A stretch of DNA of 64,000 bases from Vibrio mexicanus (lineage in GTDB: Bacteria > Pseudomonadota > Gammaproteobacteria > Enterobacterales > Vibrionaceae), in contig NZ_JYJP01000144.1 of assembly GCF_001012815.1 (NCBI RefSeq), forward strand, positions 46,572 to 110,571. Reading direction: 5' to 3'. A program made the position numbers and the translations under genes. Below, piece after piece: positions 47,868 to 58,230 of this stretch (position 1 is its first letter; each line of letters starts with the position of its first letter). The notes below the pieces were generated by a model, which worked only from the letters and a program-made list of their open reading frames with translations, made no database searches and was not told where the DNA came from.

Positions 47868-49021
47868 ATGGATAGACCGTTAAAGATTGGAATCGTCGCC
47901 GGAGAGCTTTCTGGGGATACCTTAGGTGAAGGCTTCATCAAGGCGATAAAGCAGCGTTACCCTGATGCAGAGTTTGTTGGTATCGGTGGACCTAAGATGA
48001 TCGCCCAAGGTTGTGAATCGCTTTTTGATATGGAAGAACTGGCGGTTATGGGGTTGGTGGAAGTACTTGGCCGATTGCCGCGTCTATTGAAAGTGAAAGC
48101 TGAGTTGGTCCGCTACTTCAAAGACAACCCACCCGATGTTTTCATTGGTATAGATGCACCAGATTTTAACCTGCGCTTGGAAAAATCTCTTAAAGATATC
48201 GGCATTAAAACGGTTCACTACGTTAGCCCTTCGGTTTGGGCGTGGCGACCAAAGCGTATATTCAAAATCGATGCAGCGACAGATTTGGTTTTAGCCTTTT
48301 TGCCATTCGAAAAAGCTTTCTACGACAAATACAATGTCGCGTGTGAATTTATTGGCCATACCTTAGCCGATGCGATTCCTCTTGAAAGTGATAAAGCGGC
48401 AGCGCGAGATCTTCTCAACCTCGACCAAGACAGAAAGTGGTTAGCCGTTTTGCCCGGTAGCCGTGGTGGTGAGGTTGCACTGATTGCAAAACCCTTTATA
48501 GAAACCTGTCAGCGCATTCATGCTACGCACCCAGATATGGCTTTGTTGTTGCTGCCGTAAACAAAAAACGCCGTGAGCAGTTTGAGAAAATTTGGCAAGA
48601 AACCGCACCTGAGCTTGAGTTTGTGATCATTGAAGATACCGCTCGCAATGTCATGACCGCTTCCGATGCAGTCTTGCTAGCATCAGGCACTGTTGCTCTG
48701 GAATGTATGCTAGTGAAACGTCCAATGGTGGTTGGTTATCAGGTCAATAAACTGACTGGTTGGATTGCAAGAAAGCTGTCTATTACCAAGTTTGTTTCTC
48801 TACCAAACGTTTTAGCTGACGAAGAGTTAGTCAAAGAGCATATTCAGGAAGAGTGTCATCCAGACTTTCTGTTTCCTTCGATGGAAAAAATTCTTGAGAA
48901 TGACAACTCTGCGCTCATCGAGAAGTTTACCCAGATGCATGACTGGATTCGAAAAGATGCCGACCAGCAAGCGGCGCGCGCCGTCATTAACTTAATTGCA
49001 GAGAGCCAATCCAATGCCTGA
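47868..49021 (+). CDS. lpxB: Lipid-A-disaccharide synthase (frame broken)
   Basis: Glycosyltransferase that condenses two acylated glucosamines. Motifs IGIVAGELSGDTLGEGF, FVGIGGPKM, FIGIDAPDFNLRLE, HYVSPSVWAWRPKR, LPGSRGGEV and ASGTVALECML are present. The frame breaks at 48542; restoring one T (TTT to TTTT) gives MAFVVAAVNKKRREQFEKI and a protein of 384 residues. Its 3' end overlaps rnhB by eight bases. Confidence 0.95.
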
Positions 49022-49637
49022 TAAAAAGAAAAAGCCGGAACTTCCTCCTTTTGAATACCCTACAGGTTACCAGTTAATCGCAGGTGTCGACGAAGTAGGA
49101 CGTGGACCACTTGTCGGAGACGTGGTGACTGCTGCAGTGATTCTTGACCCTAATAATCCAATTGAAGGTCTTTCGGACTCGAAAAAACTCAGCGAGAAGA
49201 AACGTCTTGCTCTGTTCCCAGAGATTAAAGAAAAAGCACTGGCTTGGTCGGTAGGGCGATGCTCTCCGAGCGAGATTGATGAACTGAATATATTACAAGC
49301 GACGATGGTTGCAATGCAGCGTGCTATCTCTGGTTTGGCAATACAGCCAGACTTAGCATTGATCGATGGAAATAGAACGCCAGATCTACCAATGGATGCT
49401 CAAGCAGTGGTCAAAGGGGATTTGCGCGTCGCTGAAATCAGTGCGGCCTCAATCATTGCGAAAGTCGTCCGCGATGATGAAATGGATCAACTGGATGAAA
49501 AGCATCCTGAGTTTGGGTTCGCAAAACACAAAGGCTACCCAACCAAAGCGCACTTCGAAGCAATTGAAAAACATGGGGTGATCGATGAGCACCGCAAGAG
49601 CTTCAAACCCGTTAAGAAAGCGCTCGGTATTGAGTAG
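49014..49637 (+). CDS. rnhB: Ribonuclease HII
   Basis: Removes RNA from RNA-DNA hybrids, including single ribonucleotides. 207 residues. Catalytic motifs AGVDEVGRGPLVG (Asp-Glu), ALIDGNRTP and ISAASIIAKVVRDDEM. A lysine- and proline-rich N-terminus (MPDKKKKPELPPFEYP) is a small extension. ATG 49014 is preferred over 48996. Confidence 0.96.
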   Translation: MPDKKKKPELPPFEYPTGYQLIAGVDEVGRGPLVGDVVTAAVILDPNNPIEGLSDSKKLSEKKRLALFPEIKEKALAWSVGRCSPSEIDELNILQATMVAMQRAISGLAIQPDLALIDGNRTPDLPMDAQAVVKGDLRVAEISAASIIAKVVRDDEMDQLDEKHPEFGFAKHKGYPTKAHFEAIEKHGVIDEHRKSFKPVKKALGIE

Positions 49638-49790
49638 AGACGGTTTGCTCCCATTTCACCTGTATTAATCTCCGATCCTTAATCGGATTACGCTAAACTT
49701 AGACGCTTAGCGCCATATGTTGTAAGGCAGCTTTGACTTGTCTATAAAGTCTTAAGTTTGCCCAAAAAGTAAAGAAACCTGGAATATTTG

Positions 49791-52700
49791 ATGTCAGATC
49801 CAAAGTTTATTCACCTTAAAGTTCACAGCGACTTCTCAATGGTTGATGGCCTATCTAAGGTCCCGCCACTGGTTAAGAAAGTGGCGGAAATGGGCATGCC
49901 AGCCATGGCTTTGACGGACTTTACGAACTTATGTGGTCTGGTTAAATTCTACGGGACGGCGCACGGTTGTGGTATTAAGCCAATTATCGGTGCAGATTTT
50001 GCGATGCAGTCTAGCGAGTTTGGGGACGAGTTGACCAAACTTACGGTTCTCGCTGCCGATAATGAAGGTTATAAAAACCTCACTTTGCTCATCTCTGAAG
50101 CCTACCTTCGTGGTCACGTACAACATCAGCCAGTGATTGATAAAGAGTGGTTAGCCAATCACGCGAAAGGCTTAATTATTCTTTCTGGTGCGAAGAATGG
50201 TGAAGTAGGCAAGGCGCTGCTAAAAGGCAATAAAGCCCTTGCTGCAGATGTAGCGGCTTTCTATCAAACTCACTTCCCTGATCGTTTCTATGTGGAATTG
50301 ACGCGTACTGGCCGCGCTGATGAAGAGGCCTATCTTCACTTCGCGCTGGAGTATGCTGAACAATACGATTTCCCAGTTGTGGCGACTAATGATGTGGTGT
50401 TCTTGACACCAGACTTTTTCGAAGCGCACGAAATTCGTGTAGCGATTCATGACGGCTTTACACTTGATGACCCGCGCAGACCCAAAAACTACAGCAATCA
50501 ACAGTATCTTCGCACTGAAGAAGAGATGTGCGAGCTGTTTGCGGATATTCCAGAAGCGCTACAAAACAGTGTCGAGATTGCCAAGCGCTGTAATGTGACC
50601 GTTCGATTAGGAGAGTACTTCCTGCCTGCATTCCCAACTGAAGGGATGGAAGAAACAGAGTTCCTAATCAAAAAATCTGAAGAGGGGTTGGAAAGACGTC
50701 TAGCATTCCTGTTTCCTGATGAAAAAGTGCGTGAAGAGCGACGCCCTGAATACGATGAGCGCCTGAAAATTGAACTCGAAGTAATCAACAACATGGGGTT
50801 CCCAGGTTACTTCTTGATCGTAATGGAGTTCATCCAGTGGTCGAAAGACAATGCGGTTCCTGTTGGACCCGGCCGTGGTTCAGGTGCCGGCTCCTTGGTG
50901 GCTTACGCACTTGATATCACCGACCTTGATCCGCTGGAGTACGACCTACTCTTCGAACGTTTCTTGAACCCAGAACGTGTATCCATGCCCGATTTCGATG
51001 TCGATTTCTGTATGGATAAACGTGACCAAGTGATTGACCACGTGGCAGAAATGTATGGTCGTGATGCGGTATCTCAGATCATTACCTTCGGTACCATGGC
51101 GGCAAAAGCGGTTATCCGAGACGTTGGCCGCGTGTTGGGACACCCGTTCGGCTTTGTTGATCGAATTTCAAAACTCATTCCGCCCGATCCGGGCATGACG
51201 CTAGAGAAAGCTTTCAAAGCCGAGCCAGCGCTGCCTGAACTGTATGAAAAAGATGAGGAAGTCAAAGACCTCATCGACATGTGTCGCATCTTAGAAGGGT
51301 GTACACGAAACGCGGGTAAGCACGCGGGTGGTGTTGTAATCTCACCAACGACTATTACCGATTTTGCTCCTATTTATGCTGATGCGGAAGGTAACTTCCC
51401 GGTAACTCAGTTTGATAAGAACGATGTAGAAACGGCCGGATTGGTTAAGTTTGACTTCTTAGGTCTGCGAACCTTAACCATCATCGATTGGGCGTTAGGG
51501 CTGATTAACCCAAGGCTTGAGAAAGAAGGCAAAGATCCAGTTCGTATTGAGTCGATTCCTCTAGAGGACCAAGCCTCATTTAATCTGCTACAAAACTCTG
51601 AAACGACAGCGGTATTCCAGCTCGAATCTCGCGGCATGAAAGAGTTGATCAAACGACTGCAACCAGACTGTTTTGAAGACATCATCGCACTGGTAGCACT
51701 TTTCCGTCCTGGCCCGCTTCAATCGGGGATGGTAGATAACTTCATCGACCGTAAGCATGGCCGAGAAGCTATTTCTTATCCGGATGAAACATGGCAGCAC
51801 GAATCGCTGAAAGAGATCCTTGATCCTACATATGGCATCATCCTTTACCAAGAACAGGTAATGCAGATCGCGCAGGTTCTGTCTGGCTACACATTGGGTG
51901 GTGCGGACATGCTGCGTCGTGCAATGGGTAAGAAAAAGCCAGAAGAGATGGCGAAGCAGCGTGCAACCTTCGAAGAAGGTGCGATTGCCAATGGGGTTGA
52001 TGGCGAACTTGCATGAAGATCTTCGACTTGGTAGAGAAGTTTGCAGGTTACGGCTTTAACAAGTCGCACTCGGCTGCCTACGCGCTTGTTTCTTATCAGA
52101 CCTTGTGGCTTAAAACCCATTACCCTGCGGAGTTCATGGCAGCAGTAATGACCGCCGATATGGATAACACCGAGAAAGTGGTCGGCCTGGTAGACGAGTG
52201 TCTGCGAATGAAGCTAAAAGTGCTTCCGCCAGACATCAATTCCGGCCTCTATCGATTTAATGTGGATGAGACAGGTGCGATCGTTTACGGCATCGGTGCG
52301 ATTAAAGGTGTTGGTGAAGGCCCAATTGACGCTATCTTAGAAGCGCGCAATAAAGATGGTCACTTTAAAGATCTATTCGATTTCTGTGCGCGCATTGATC
52401 TGAAAAAGGTCAATAAACGAGTGATTGAGAAGCTTATCTTTGCCGGTGCATTGGACCGTTTAGGGCCACACCGAGCAGCGTTAATGGCGTCACTCAATGA
52501 TGCGGTGAAAGCGGCGAGTCAACATCACCAAGCGGAAGCGTTTGGTCAAGCCGACATGTTTGGCGTGCTCACCGATGCGCCTGAGGAAGTAGAGCACAAG
52601 TACACTCAAGTTGAACCTTGGCCAGAAAAAGTCTGGTTAGAAGGGGAGAGGGACACACTTGGGCTTTACCTCACAGGACACCCAATTAATGCGTATCTTA

Positions 52701-53269
52701 AGGAACTGGGTAAGTACACCAGTTGTCGACTAAAAGACGCAACACCAACAAGACGCGATCAGTCGGTCACGATTTCTGGCCTTGTCATTGCGGCTCGCGT
52801 GATGACGACCAAGCGTGGAACCCGAATTGGATTGATGACTTTGGATGACCGAAGCGGTCGAATGGAAGTCATGTTATTCTCGGATGCCTTGGATCGCTAC
52901 GCAGAATTGTTAGAAAAAGATAAAATTTTGGTGGTTTCGGGACAGGTCAGCTTTGATGATTTCAATGGTGGTCTTAAAATGTCCGCGCGCGAAGTCATGG
53001 ACTTAGGAAGTGCACGCGAAAAATATGCACGTGGTATTTCCGTTTCTGTGAACGAATCCCAGATAGACGGTCAATTTTTTGAGCGCTTTAGCAACATTCT
53101 AGAGCCTCATAGAGCTGGCACAGTGCCAGTCAATGTATATTATCAACGCTCCAATGCGAGAGCTCGCCTAACCTTAGGGACTGAGTGGCGAGTAACCCCG
53201 AGCGATACATTGTTAGACGAATTAAAACAACTACTTGGTAAGAACCAGGTAGAACTCGAATTTAACTAA
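49791..53269 (+). CDS. dnaE: DNA polymerase III alpha subunit (frame broken)
   Basis: Replicative polymerase catalytic subunit. PHP domain at the N-terminus (FIHLKVHSDFSMVDGLSKV), the polymerase core with GRGSGAGSLVAYAL and PDFDVDFCMDKRDQV (catalytic Asp residues), GRVLGHPF, then HhH, OB-fold and tau-binding C-terminal regions. The frame breaks at 52013; restoring one A (TTGCATGAAG to TTGCAATGAAG) gives [21 protein letters not shown] in sequence and a length of 1159 residues, as in other vibrios. ATG 49791 is taken; TTG 49788 is immediately before it. Confidence 0.97.
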
Positions 53270-53314
53270 TAAATTCAGCCGACAGATTAGGGCTGAGTAT
53301 AAAAGGATCCATCG

Positions 53315-54274
53315 ATGAGCCTAAACTTTCTAGAATTTGAAAAGCCAATTGCAGAACTTGAAGCAAAGATTGAAGCACTACGTGATGTTTCACGCCATGG
53401 TGGTGATACTGCAGTCGATCTAGATAAAGAGATCGAGCAACTAGAGAAGAAAAGCTTAGAGCTTAAGAAGAAAATTTTCAGCGACTTAGGTGCTTGGGAA
53501 ACGGCTCAATTAGCACGTCACCCACTACGCCCTTACACGCTAGATTACCTAGAGCACGTATTTACCGAGTTTGAAGAGCTTGCAGGTGATCGTGCCTTTG
53601 CTGATGATAAAGCGATTGTTGGCGGTATTGCACGTCTAGATGGTCGCCCAGTTATGGTTATTGGCCATCAGAAAGGTCGAGAGACAAAAGAGAAGGTTAA
53701 GCGTAACTTCGGTATGCCTAAACCAGAAGGTTACCGTAAAGCATTGCGCTTAATGGAAATGGCAGAGCGTTTCAAAATGCCAATCATTACCTTCATTGAT
53801 ACTGCAGGTGCTTACCCAGGTGTTGGCGCGGAAGAGCGTGGCCAATCTGAAGCGATTGCTAAGAACCTGAAAGTTATGTCAGGCCTTAAAGTGCCAGTGA
53901 TCTGTAACGTTGTCGGTGAAGGCGGTTCAGGTGGTGCATTAGCTATCGGTGTTGGTGACTATGTGAACATGCTTCAGTACTCTACGTACTCAGTAATTTC
54001 ACCAGAAGGTTGTGCTTCTATCCTATGGCGTGATTCAGACAAAGCCCCACAAGCTGCAGAAGCGATGGGCTTGATTGCTCCTCGTCTAAAAGAGCTAGAG
54101 CTGATTGACGAGATCATCCCTGAACCATTAGGCGGTGCACATCGCAACTACGTTGAGATGGCTGCTAACATGAAATCGACACTGTTGAAGCAACTTGAAG
54201 AGCTAGAGCAATTCGATAATGACTCGCTACTAGAGCGCCGTTACCAACGCCTAATGAGCTACGGTTACTGCTAA
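53315..54274 (+). CDS. accA: Acetyl-CoA carboxylase carboxyltransferase subunit alpha
   Basis: Transfers carboxyl from biotin to acetyl-CoA for fatty acid synthesis, in a complex with AccD. 319 residues, the family length. NFLEFEKPIAELEAKIEAL, a heptad-like N-terminal helix, IGHQKGRETKEKVKRNFGM, FIDTAGAYPGVGAEERGQSE and GEGGSGGALAIGVGD are diagnostic. The position after dnaE is conserved. Confidence 0.97.
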   Translation: MSLNFLEFEKPIAELEAKIEALRDVSRHGGDTAVDLDKEIEQLEKKSLELKKKIFSDLGAWETAQLARHPLRPYTLDYLEHVFTEFEELAGDRAFADDKAIVGGIARLDGRPVMVIGHQKGRETKEKVKRNFGMPKPEGYRKALRLMEMAERFKMPIITFIDTAGAYPGVGAEERGQSEAIAKNLKVMSGLKVPVICNVVGEGGSGGALAIGVGDYVNMLQYSTYSVISPEGCASILWRDSDKAPQAAEAMGLIAPRLKELELIDEIIPEPLGGAHRNYVEMAANMKSTLLKQLEELEQFDNDSLLERRYQRLMSYGYC

Positions 54275-54301
54275 TCTGAGATTTCAGATAGTCATATATC
54301 C

Positions 54302-54330
54302 AAAGGTCAGCCATGTGCTGGCCTTTTTGC
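54302..54330 (+). terminator. Terminator after accA
   Basis: AAAGGTCAGC / GCTGGCCTTT with loop CATGT, followed by TTGC. Confidence 0.83.
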
Positions 54331-54460
54331 TGTTTGCCATTTGAAAGTGCTAAAGACAAGCTTTCCCTTTCAATGTCCCTCGTTTGCATCAATCCTTGTT
54401 AGCCCCAAACACAAGCGTGATGTTAAGATAGCCATATATACCCACTTCATAACTAGCCTA

Positions 54461-55795
54461 ATGACTCAGCTTTCTCTCGATATTGATAAGACACTTCAGC
54501 AGCTTACCCATGCAAATCGTTTTGTGATCGCATTGAGTGGCGGCTTGGATTCAATAGTTTTGACCACTCTTGTCAAACAGTGGTGTCATGAGAACGATAA
54601 GTCTTGTATTGCAGTCCACGTTCACCATGGTTTGAGCGCGAATGCGGATCATTGGGTAGATGTGGTTAAAAACTTCTGCCATCAGATCGAGCTGCAGTGT
54701 GTTATCGAGCATGTTCAGTTAGATTTGAACAATGGTGATAGCATCGAGCAGCAAGCAAGACAAAAGCGCTACCAAGCATTAAGCCAGCATATTGGAGATA
54801 ATGATGTTCTTCTCACTGGCCAACATGCCGATGACCAACTAGAGACATTTCTTCTGGCTTTAAAGCGCGGCAGTGGGCCAAAAGGGCTATCATCTATGCC
54901 TCAATGTGCCCCATTTGGTAAAGGCTTCATTGTTCGGCCTTTACTGCAAGTTGCTCGCTCCGAGCTGGAAGCTTATGCACAGAGCCAAAAACTGAAATGG
55001 ATCGAAGATGAGAGCAACGATGATGAGCGCTACGATCGTAATTTCTTGCGCCATCGAATCGTCCCGGAGCTCAAAATGCGCTGGCCGAGTATTGCTAGTT
55101 CTGTGGAGCGAAGCGCCCAATTGTGTGCCGAACAAGAGTCTCTGTTAGACGAGCTTTTGTCTGATAGGTTGGAGAATGCCATCAATGCAGATGGCAGCCT
55201 ATCAATTGCTCCCTTAGTGGCTATCAGTGATCTCATGCGTAATCGCTTGATTCGAATGTGGTTCGAGCAACTGGGTAAGTTGATGCCAAGTGCCAAACAG
55301 CTTAGTCTTATTTGGCAAGAGGTAGCACTAGCGAAAGAAGATGCCAACCCAATCCTAAATGTAGTCGACTGCCAAGTGAGGCGCTTTTCAAACAAGCTTT
55401 ACTTGGTTGAACGAGGCGAAGACCTAACGCAGTGGACGTACCAAATAACTTTGAATGAACCAGTACAACTTCCTGATGATTTGGGTTGTTTGTGCTTGGA
55501 GAAGTGTGGAAGTGGCGGCTCATTATCTCTAAATGAAGAGCAGTTAGCGGGGCTTACCGTAACGTTTGACCCAGAAGGGCTGAGTGCGAAACCCGTTGGT
55601 CGCCAGCATAGCCGAAAATTGAAAAAACTCTTTCAAGAGTACCAAGTACCAAGCTGGTTAAGGCGCAGAACACCCATCATTCTATTTGAAGGTAAGGTCG
55701 TCGCGGTTGTGGGACTTTTTGTAGACCAAGCGTTTTCCGGACAAGAGTGTGATGTAGTTTGGTACAAAACAACACAATTTGTGCAAGAATTGTAA
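54461..55795 (+). CDS. tilS: tRNA(Ile)-lysidine synthase
   Basis: Converts the wobble C of the AUA-reading tRNA-Ile to lysidine; essential. 444 residues. The ATP-binding PP-loop is SGGLDS at residues 26-31; VHVHHGLS and GQHADDQLETFLLALKRGSG are in the catalytic domain; the C-terminal substrate-binding domain ends with RQHSRKLKKLFQEYQVPSW. ATG 54461 gives the family N-terminus; no clear ribosome-binding site. Confidence 0.95.
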   Translation: MTQLSLDIDKTLQQLTHANRFVIALSGGLDSIVLTTLVKQWCHENDKSCIAVHVHHGLSANADHWVDVVKNFCHQIELQCVIEHVQLDLNNGDSIEQQARQKRYQALSQHIGDNDVLLTGQHADDQLETFLLALKRGSGPKGLSSMPQCAPFGKGFIVRPLLQVARSELEAYAQSQKLKWIEDESNDDERYDRNFLRHRIVPELKMRWPSIASSVERSAQLCAEQESLLDELLSDRLENAINADGSLSIAPLVAISDLMRNRLIRMWFEQLGKLMPSAKQLSLIWQEVALAKEDANPILNVVDCQVRRFSNKLYLVERGEDLTQWTYQITLNEPVQLPDDLGCLCLEKCGSGGSLSLNEEQLAGLTVTFDPEGLSAKPVGRQHSRKLKKLFQEYQVPSWLRRRTPIILFEGKVVAVVGLFVDQAFSGQECDVVWYKTTQFVQEL

Positions 55796-55830
55796 AAATA
55801 CTTGATAACAAAGAAAAATAAGGAAGAGCA

Positions 55831-56142
55831 ATGAAAAAAGTCGCAATGGGTCTTGTGCTTGGTTTGGGAATGTTGAGTGGTCAAGCACTAGCCGCAGATG
55901 TTGCTGCTGGTCAGGCTAAAGCCGCTGTGTGTGCAGCGTGTCACGGAGCAGATGGGATTGCCGTTATCCCTGGCTATCCAAATCTTAAAGGTCAGAATGA
56001 ACAGTACTTAGTGACCTCAATGAAAGCCTACAAGAATAAAGAGCGCACAGGTGGACTTGCGGCTGTAATGCAAGCGCAAGCGTCTATGCTAAGCGATGAT
56101 GACATCGCGAACCTTGCCGCTTACTACGCTAGCTTAAAGTAA
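55831..56142 (+). CDS. Small periplasmic c-type cytochrome (c553/c4-like)
   Basis: Exported monohaem electron carrier of 103 residues. Signal peptide 1-21 (ending ALA/AD), haem site CAACH at 34-38, a PNLKGQNEQYL segment and a C-terminal DDDIANLAAYYASLK helix as in class I cytochromes. AAGGAAGAG precedes ATG. Electron partners cannot be deduced. Confidence 0.88.
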   Translation: MKKVAMGLVLGLGMLSGQALAADVAAGQAKAAVCAACHGADGIAVIPGYPNLKGQNEQYLVTSMKAYKNKERTGGLAAVMQAQASMLSDDDIANLAAYYASLK

Positions 56143-56180
56143 TTGTGTAAGATTCAAATTAATCATTAAGTATTGAAGAG

Positions 56181-56211
56181 AGCTCAAGTGTCATACTTGG
56201 GCTTTTTTTAT
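56181..56211 (+). terminator. Terminator after the cytochrome gene
   Basis: AGCTCAAGTG / TACTTGGGCT (one G-T pair), loop TCA, then TTTTTTA. Confidence 0.82.
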
Positions 56212-56289
56212 TGGTTTTTATCTAAGCAGTTGATTGTTGCTGGTGGCTGGCTGATAATAACCCAAACTGTTGAAGCGTAAGGGATGAGC

Positions 56290-56628
56290 ATGAAAAAGAT
56301 TGAAGCGATCATTAAGCCATTTAAGCTTGATGACGTACGTGAAGCGCTAGCTGAAGTAGGCATCACGGGTATGACGGTATCTGAAGTGAAAGGCTTTGGT
56401 CGTCAGAAAGGGCACACAGAGTTGTACCGCGGTGCAGAGTACATGGTCGATTTTCTACCGAAAGTAAAACTTGAGATTGTCGTGACTGACGATGTAGCCG
56501 AGCAGTGTGTTGATACCATCATCGAAACCGCTCAAACGGGTAAAATTGGCGATGGTAAAATCTTTATCACCGATGTGGAGCGAGTTGTTCGTATCCGTAC
56601 TGGTGAAGAAGACGAAGAAGCGATTTAA
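56290..56628 (+). CDS. glnB: Nitrogen regulatory protein PII
   Basis: Trimeric signal protein sensing 2-oxoglutarate and ATP/ADP, and controlling glutamine synthetase adenylylation and NtrB. 112 residues, the family length; Tyr51, the uridylylation site, lies in YRGAEYMVDF on the T-loop, and the C-terminal VRIRTGEEDEEAI is typical. ATG 56290 is chosen over 56284 because AAGGG then stands at proper spacing. The modifying enzyme GlnD is encoded at 30.8 kb. Confidence 0.96.
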   Translation: MKKIEAIIKPFKLDDVREALAEVGITGMTVSEVKGFGRQKGHTELYRGAEYMVDFLPKVKLEIVVTDDVAEQCVDTIIETAQTGKIGDGKIFITDVERVVRIRTGEEDEEAI

Positions 56629-56654
56629 AAAAGGAGCCAGCAGGCTCCTTTTTT
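56627..56654 (+). terminator. Terminator after glnB
   Basis: AAAAAAGGAGCC / GGCTCCTTTTTT with loop AGCA; it overlaps the stop codon. Confidence 0.88.
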
Positions 56655-56712
56655 ATTACAAGATATCTATTAGAAGACGTTCATTAGAAGAAGAACCATT
56701 AGAAGCCGTTTA

Positions 56713-57555
56713 ATGATCAAGCGTTTACTTACCCTTCTGCTTATCGCAGTCGCTGCCATGGCATCAACAATTTACTGGAGCTTTTCTGTTCCAGAGTCTG
56801 CGGCTTTGTCTGATATTCATCAAAGCGATTCCGAAAAATCTATTCAATGCATTGAGCCTAATGCCTACGAGCAACTAGACAATCAGGGCAAGCTCAACAT
56901 TCTCGTGTGGAATATTTACAAGCAGAACAAATCAAACTGGCAAGTTGAACTAGAGAAATTTTCTGATGATAAGCAGTTGGTGCTGCTTCAAGAAGCAAGT
57001 ATGACGGATGAGTTGAAAACATGGTTAAACCAAAGCCATTGGTTTGGCCAACAGGTGGATGCTTTCTCTGCGTTAGATGTTACCGCTGGTGTGCTTAACC
57101 TGTCTGGCAGCGCGCCAAGTATCGCTTGCGCTTATGTGGAACCAGAGCCATGGTTGAGGCTACCTAAATCTGGGATTTTCGCTCGTTATCCATTGTCTTC
57201 AGGTAAAGAGCTAGCCGTGGTGAACATTCACGCTGTGAACTTCACTTATGGAACGACGGAGTATGAGCGTCAACTGGGAAAATTGGCTGAAGGCTTACGC
57301 CAACATACAGGCCCAATCCTAGTAGCGGGAGACTTTAACAGTTGGAGTGAGAAGCGAATGAAGGCGTTAGAAGCGAGTTTGAAATCACTCAACGTCGAGA
57401 AGGTCTCATTTACCCCAGACTATAGAACCGAGTTTGTGACAGGCCTAGTTCTAGATCATGTGTTTTATCGTGGCCTTACGTTAGAAAAAGCAGAGGCGCC
57501 ACAAACGGACGCCTCTGATCATAATCCAATGTTGGTAGAATTTAGCCTGCAATAA
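56713..57555 (+). CDS. YafD-like endonuclease/exonuclease/phosphatase-family protein (UPF0294)
   Basis: A 280-residue protein with an N-terminal membrane helix or signal anchor (about 3-24) and an EEP-fold domain. Metal and catalytic motifs: NILVWNIYKQ, LLQEAS, VAGDFNSWSE and DASDHNPMLVE. E. coli YafD is a homologue and lies beside mltD and gloB there too. The substrate is unknown: nucleic acid, phospholipid and phosphoester hydrolysis all fit the fold. It converges on the YIP1 gene with a 14-base overlap of coding ends. Confidence 0.82.
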   Translation: MIKRLLTLLLIAVAAMASTIYWSFSVPESAALSDIHQSDSEKSIQCIEPNAYEQLDNQGKLNILVWNIYKQNKSNWQVELEKFSDDKQLVLLQEASMTDELKTWLNQSHWFGQQVDAFSALDVTAGVLNLSGSAPSIACAYVEPEPWLRLPKSGIFARYPLSSGKELAVVNIHAVNFTYGTTEYERQLGKLAEGLRQHTGPILVAGDFNSWSEKRMKALEASLKSLNVEKVSFTPDYRTEFVTGLVLDHVFYRGLTLEKAEAPQTDASDHNPMLVEFSLQ

Positions 57556-58230
57556 GAATGTAGACTGCCCAAATCAGGTAGTAAGCGAGCCAAGGCAGGG
57601 CTGAAATTGCTAATGCCTGACCTCTTTCAAATTCCGTCCAAGTACCCACTGCTGCGTAACCTAATACGATGTACCATGGCAAAAGCAGTGGGAAAGAACT
57701 AGCAAACTGAGACCAAGCGTTACTTGGTGGCAGTTTAAGCAGGCCATTGAGGCTATTCAAATCAGCCGCGTAGCTCATCACTTGACCGTGTTTCAGAAGC
57801 ACACTGACATAACTTGCTAGGTCGCCCACCACGGCTGGGAAAGTAATCACAGCACTTGCAGCAAACCAACGCCAGAAGCCGTGCTGATGCTGGCTAGGCT
57901 TCGTTGCCAAGTTAAACCAAAATGCTAGCATTAAGATGGTTAGAGTGCGGCCAAACACGTCGCTGATGATAGCACTGGCCATCAAAGTGTTTTCCTCTAA
58001 CAGTTCAAGCTGTTGTGGCGAAGACTCAGCTAAATGTTCGACTAAGCCTGCTTTAAGCCAAGCGAAATCGACAATATCGAAGTAAGAGCCCAAAATAGGA
58101 AGGGGGACAAAATTAGGAAAATGTATGGCTGCCAGCCCCACATTCCACGTTGGTGAAGTGCGAGGAAACAGGCGCTTGGTGAACGAAAGATGTCCACCAA
58201 CATGACGAGAGGGTTACTTGAGGGATTCAT
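57542..58230 (-). CDS. YIP1-family integral membrane protein (frame broken)
   Basis: About 229 residues with roughly five transmembrane segments, resembling the Yip1 domain family, of unknown role in bacteria. MNPSSNPLVMLVDIFRSP starts a typical N-terminus (58230). The frame breaks at 58089-58091; restoring one base (CCC to CCCC on the plus strand) joins SPFLFW to GSYFDIVDFAWLKAG. The ATG overlaps the mltD stop as ATGA, and AAGGTGAG precedes it, so it is probably coupled to mltD. Confidence 0.75.

Noticed and set aside
49672..49688. TCCGAT / ATCGGA hairpin before dnaE as a terminator
   Set aside because: Six pairs without a T-run; too weak to call.
52000..52025. Programmed frameshift in dnaE, or a split (intein-type) DnaE
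   Set aside because: No slippery heptamer or downstream structure is apparent, no intein sequence, and the same one-base shortening occurs in eighteen other genes; a missing A explains it fully.
49929..52120. Many open frames antisense to dnaE and other long genes
   Set aside because: They follow the codon pattern of the sense gene, lack start signals and match no family.
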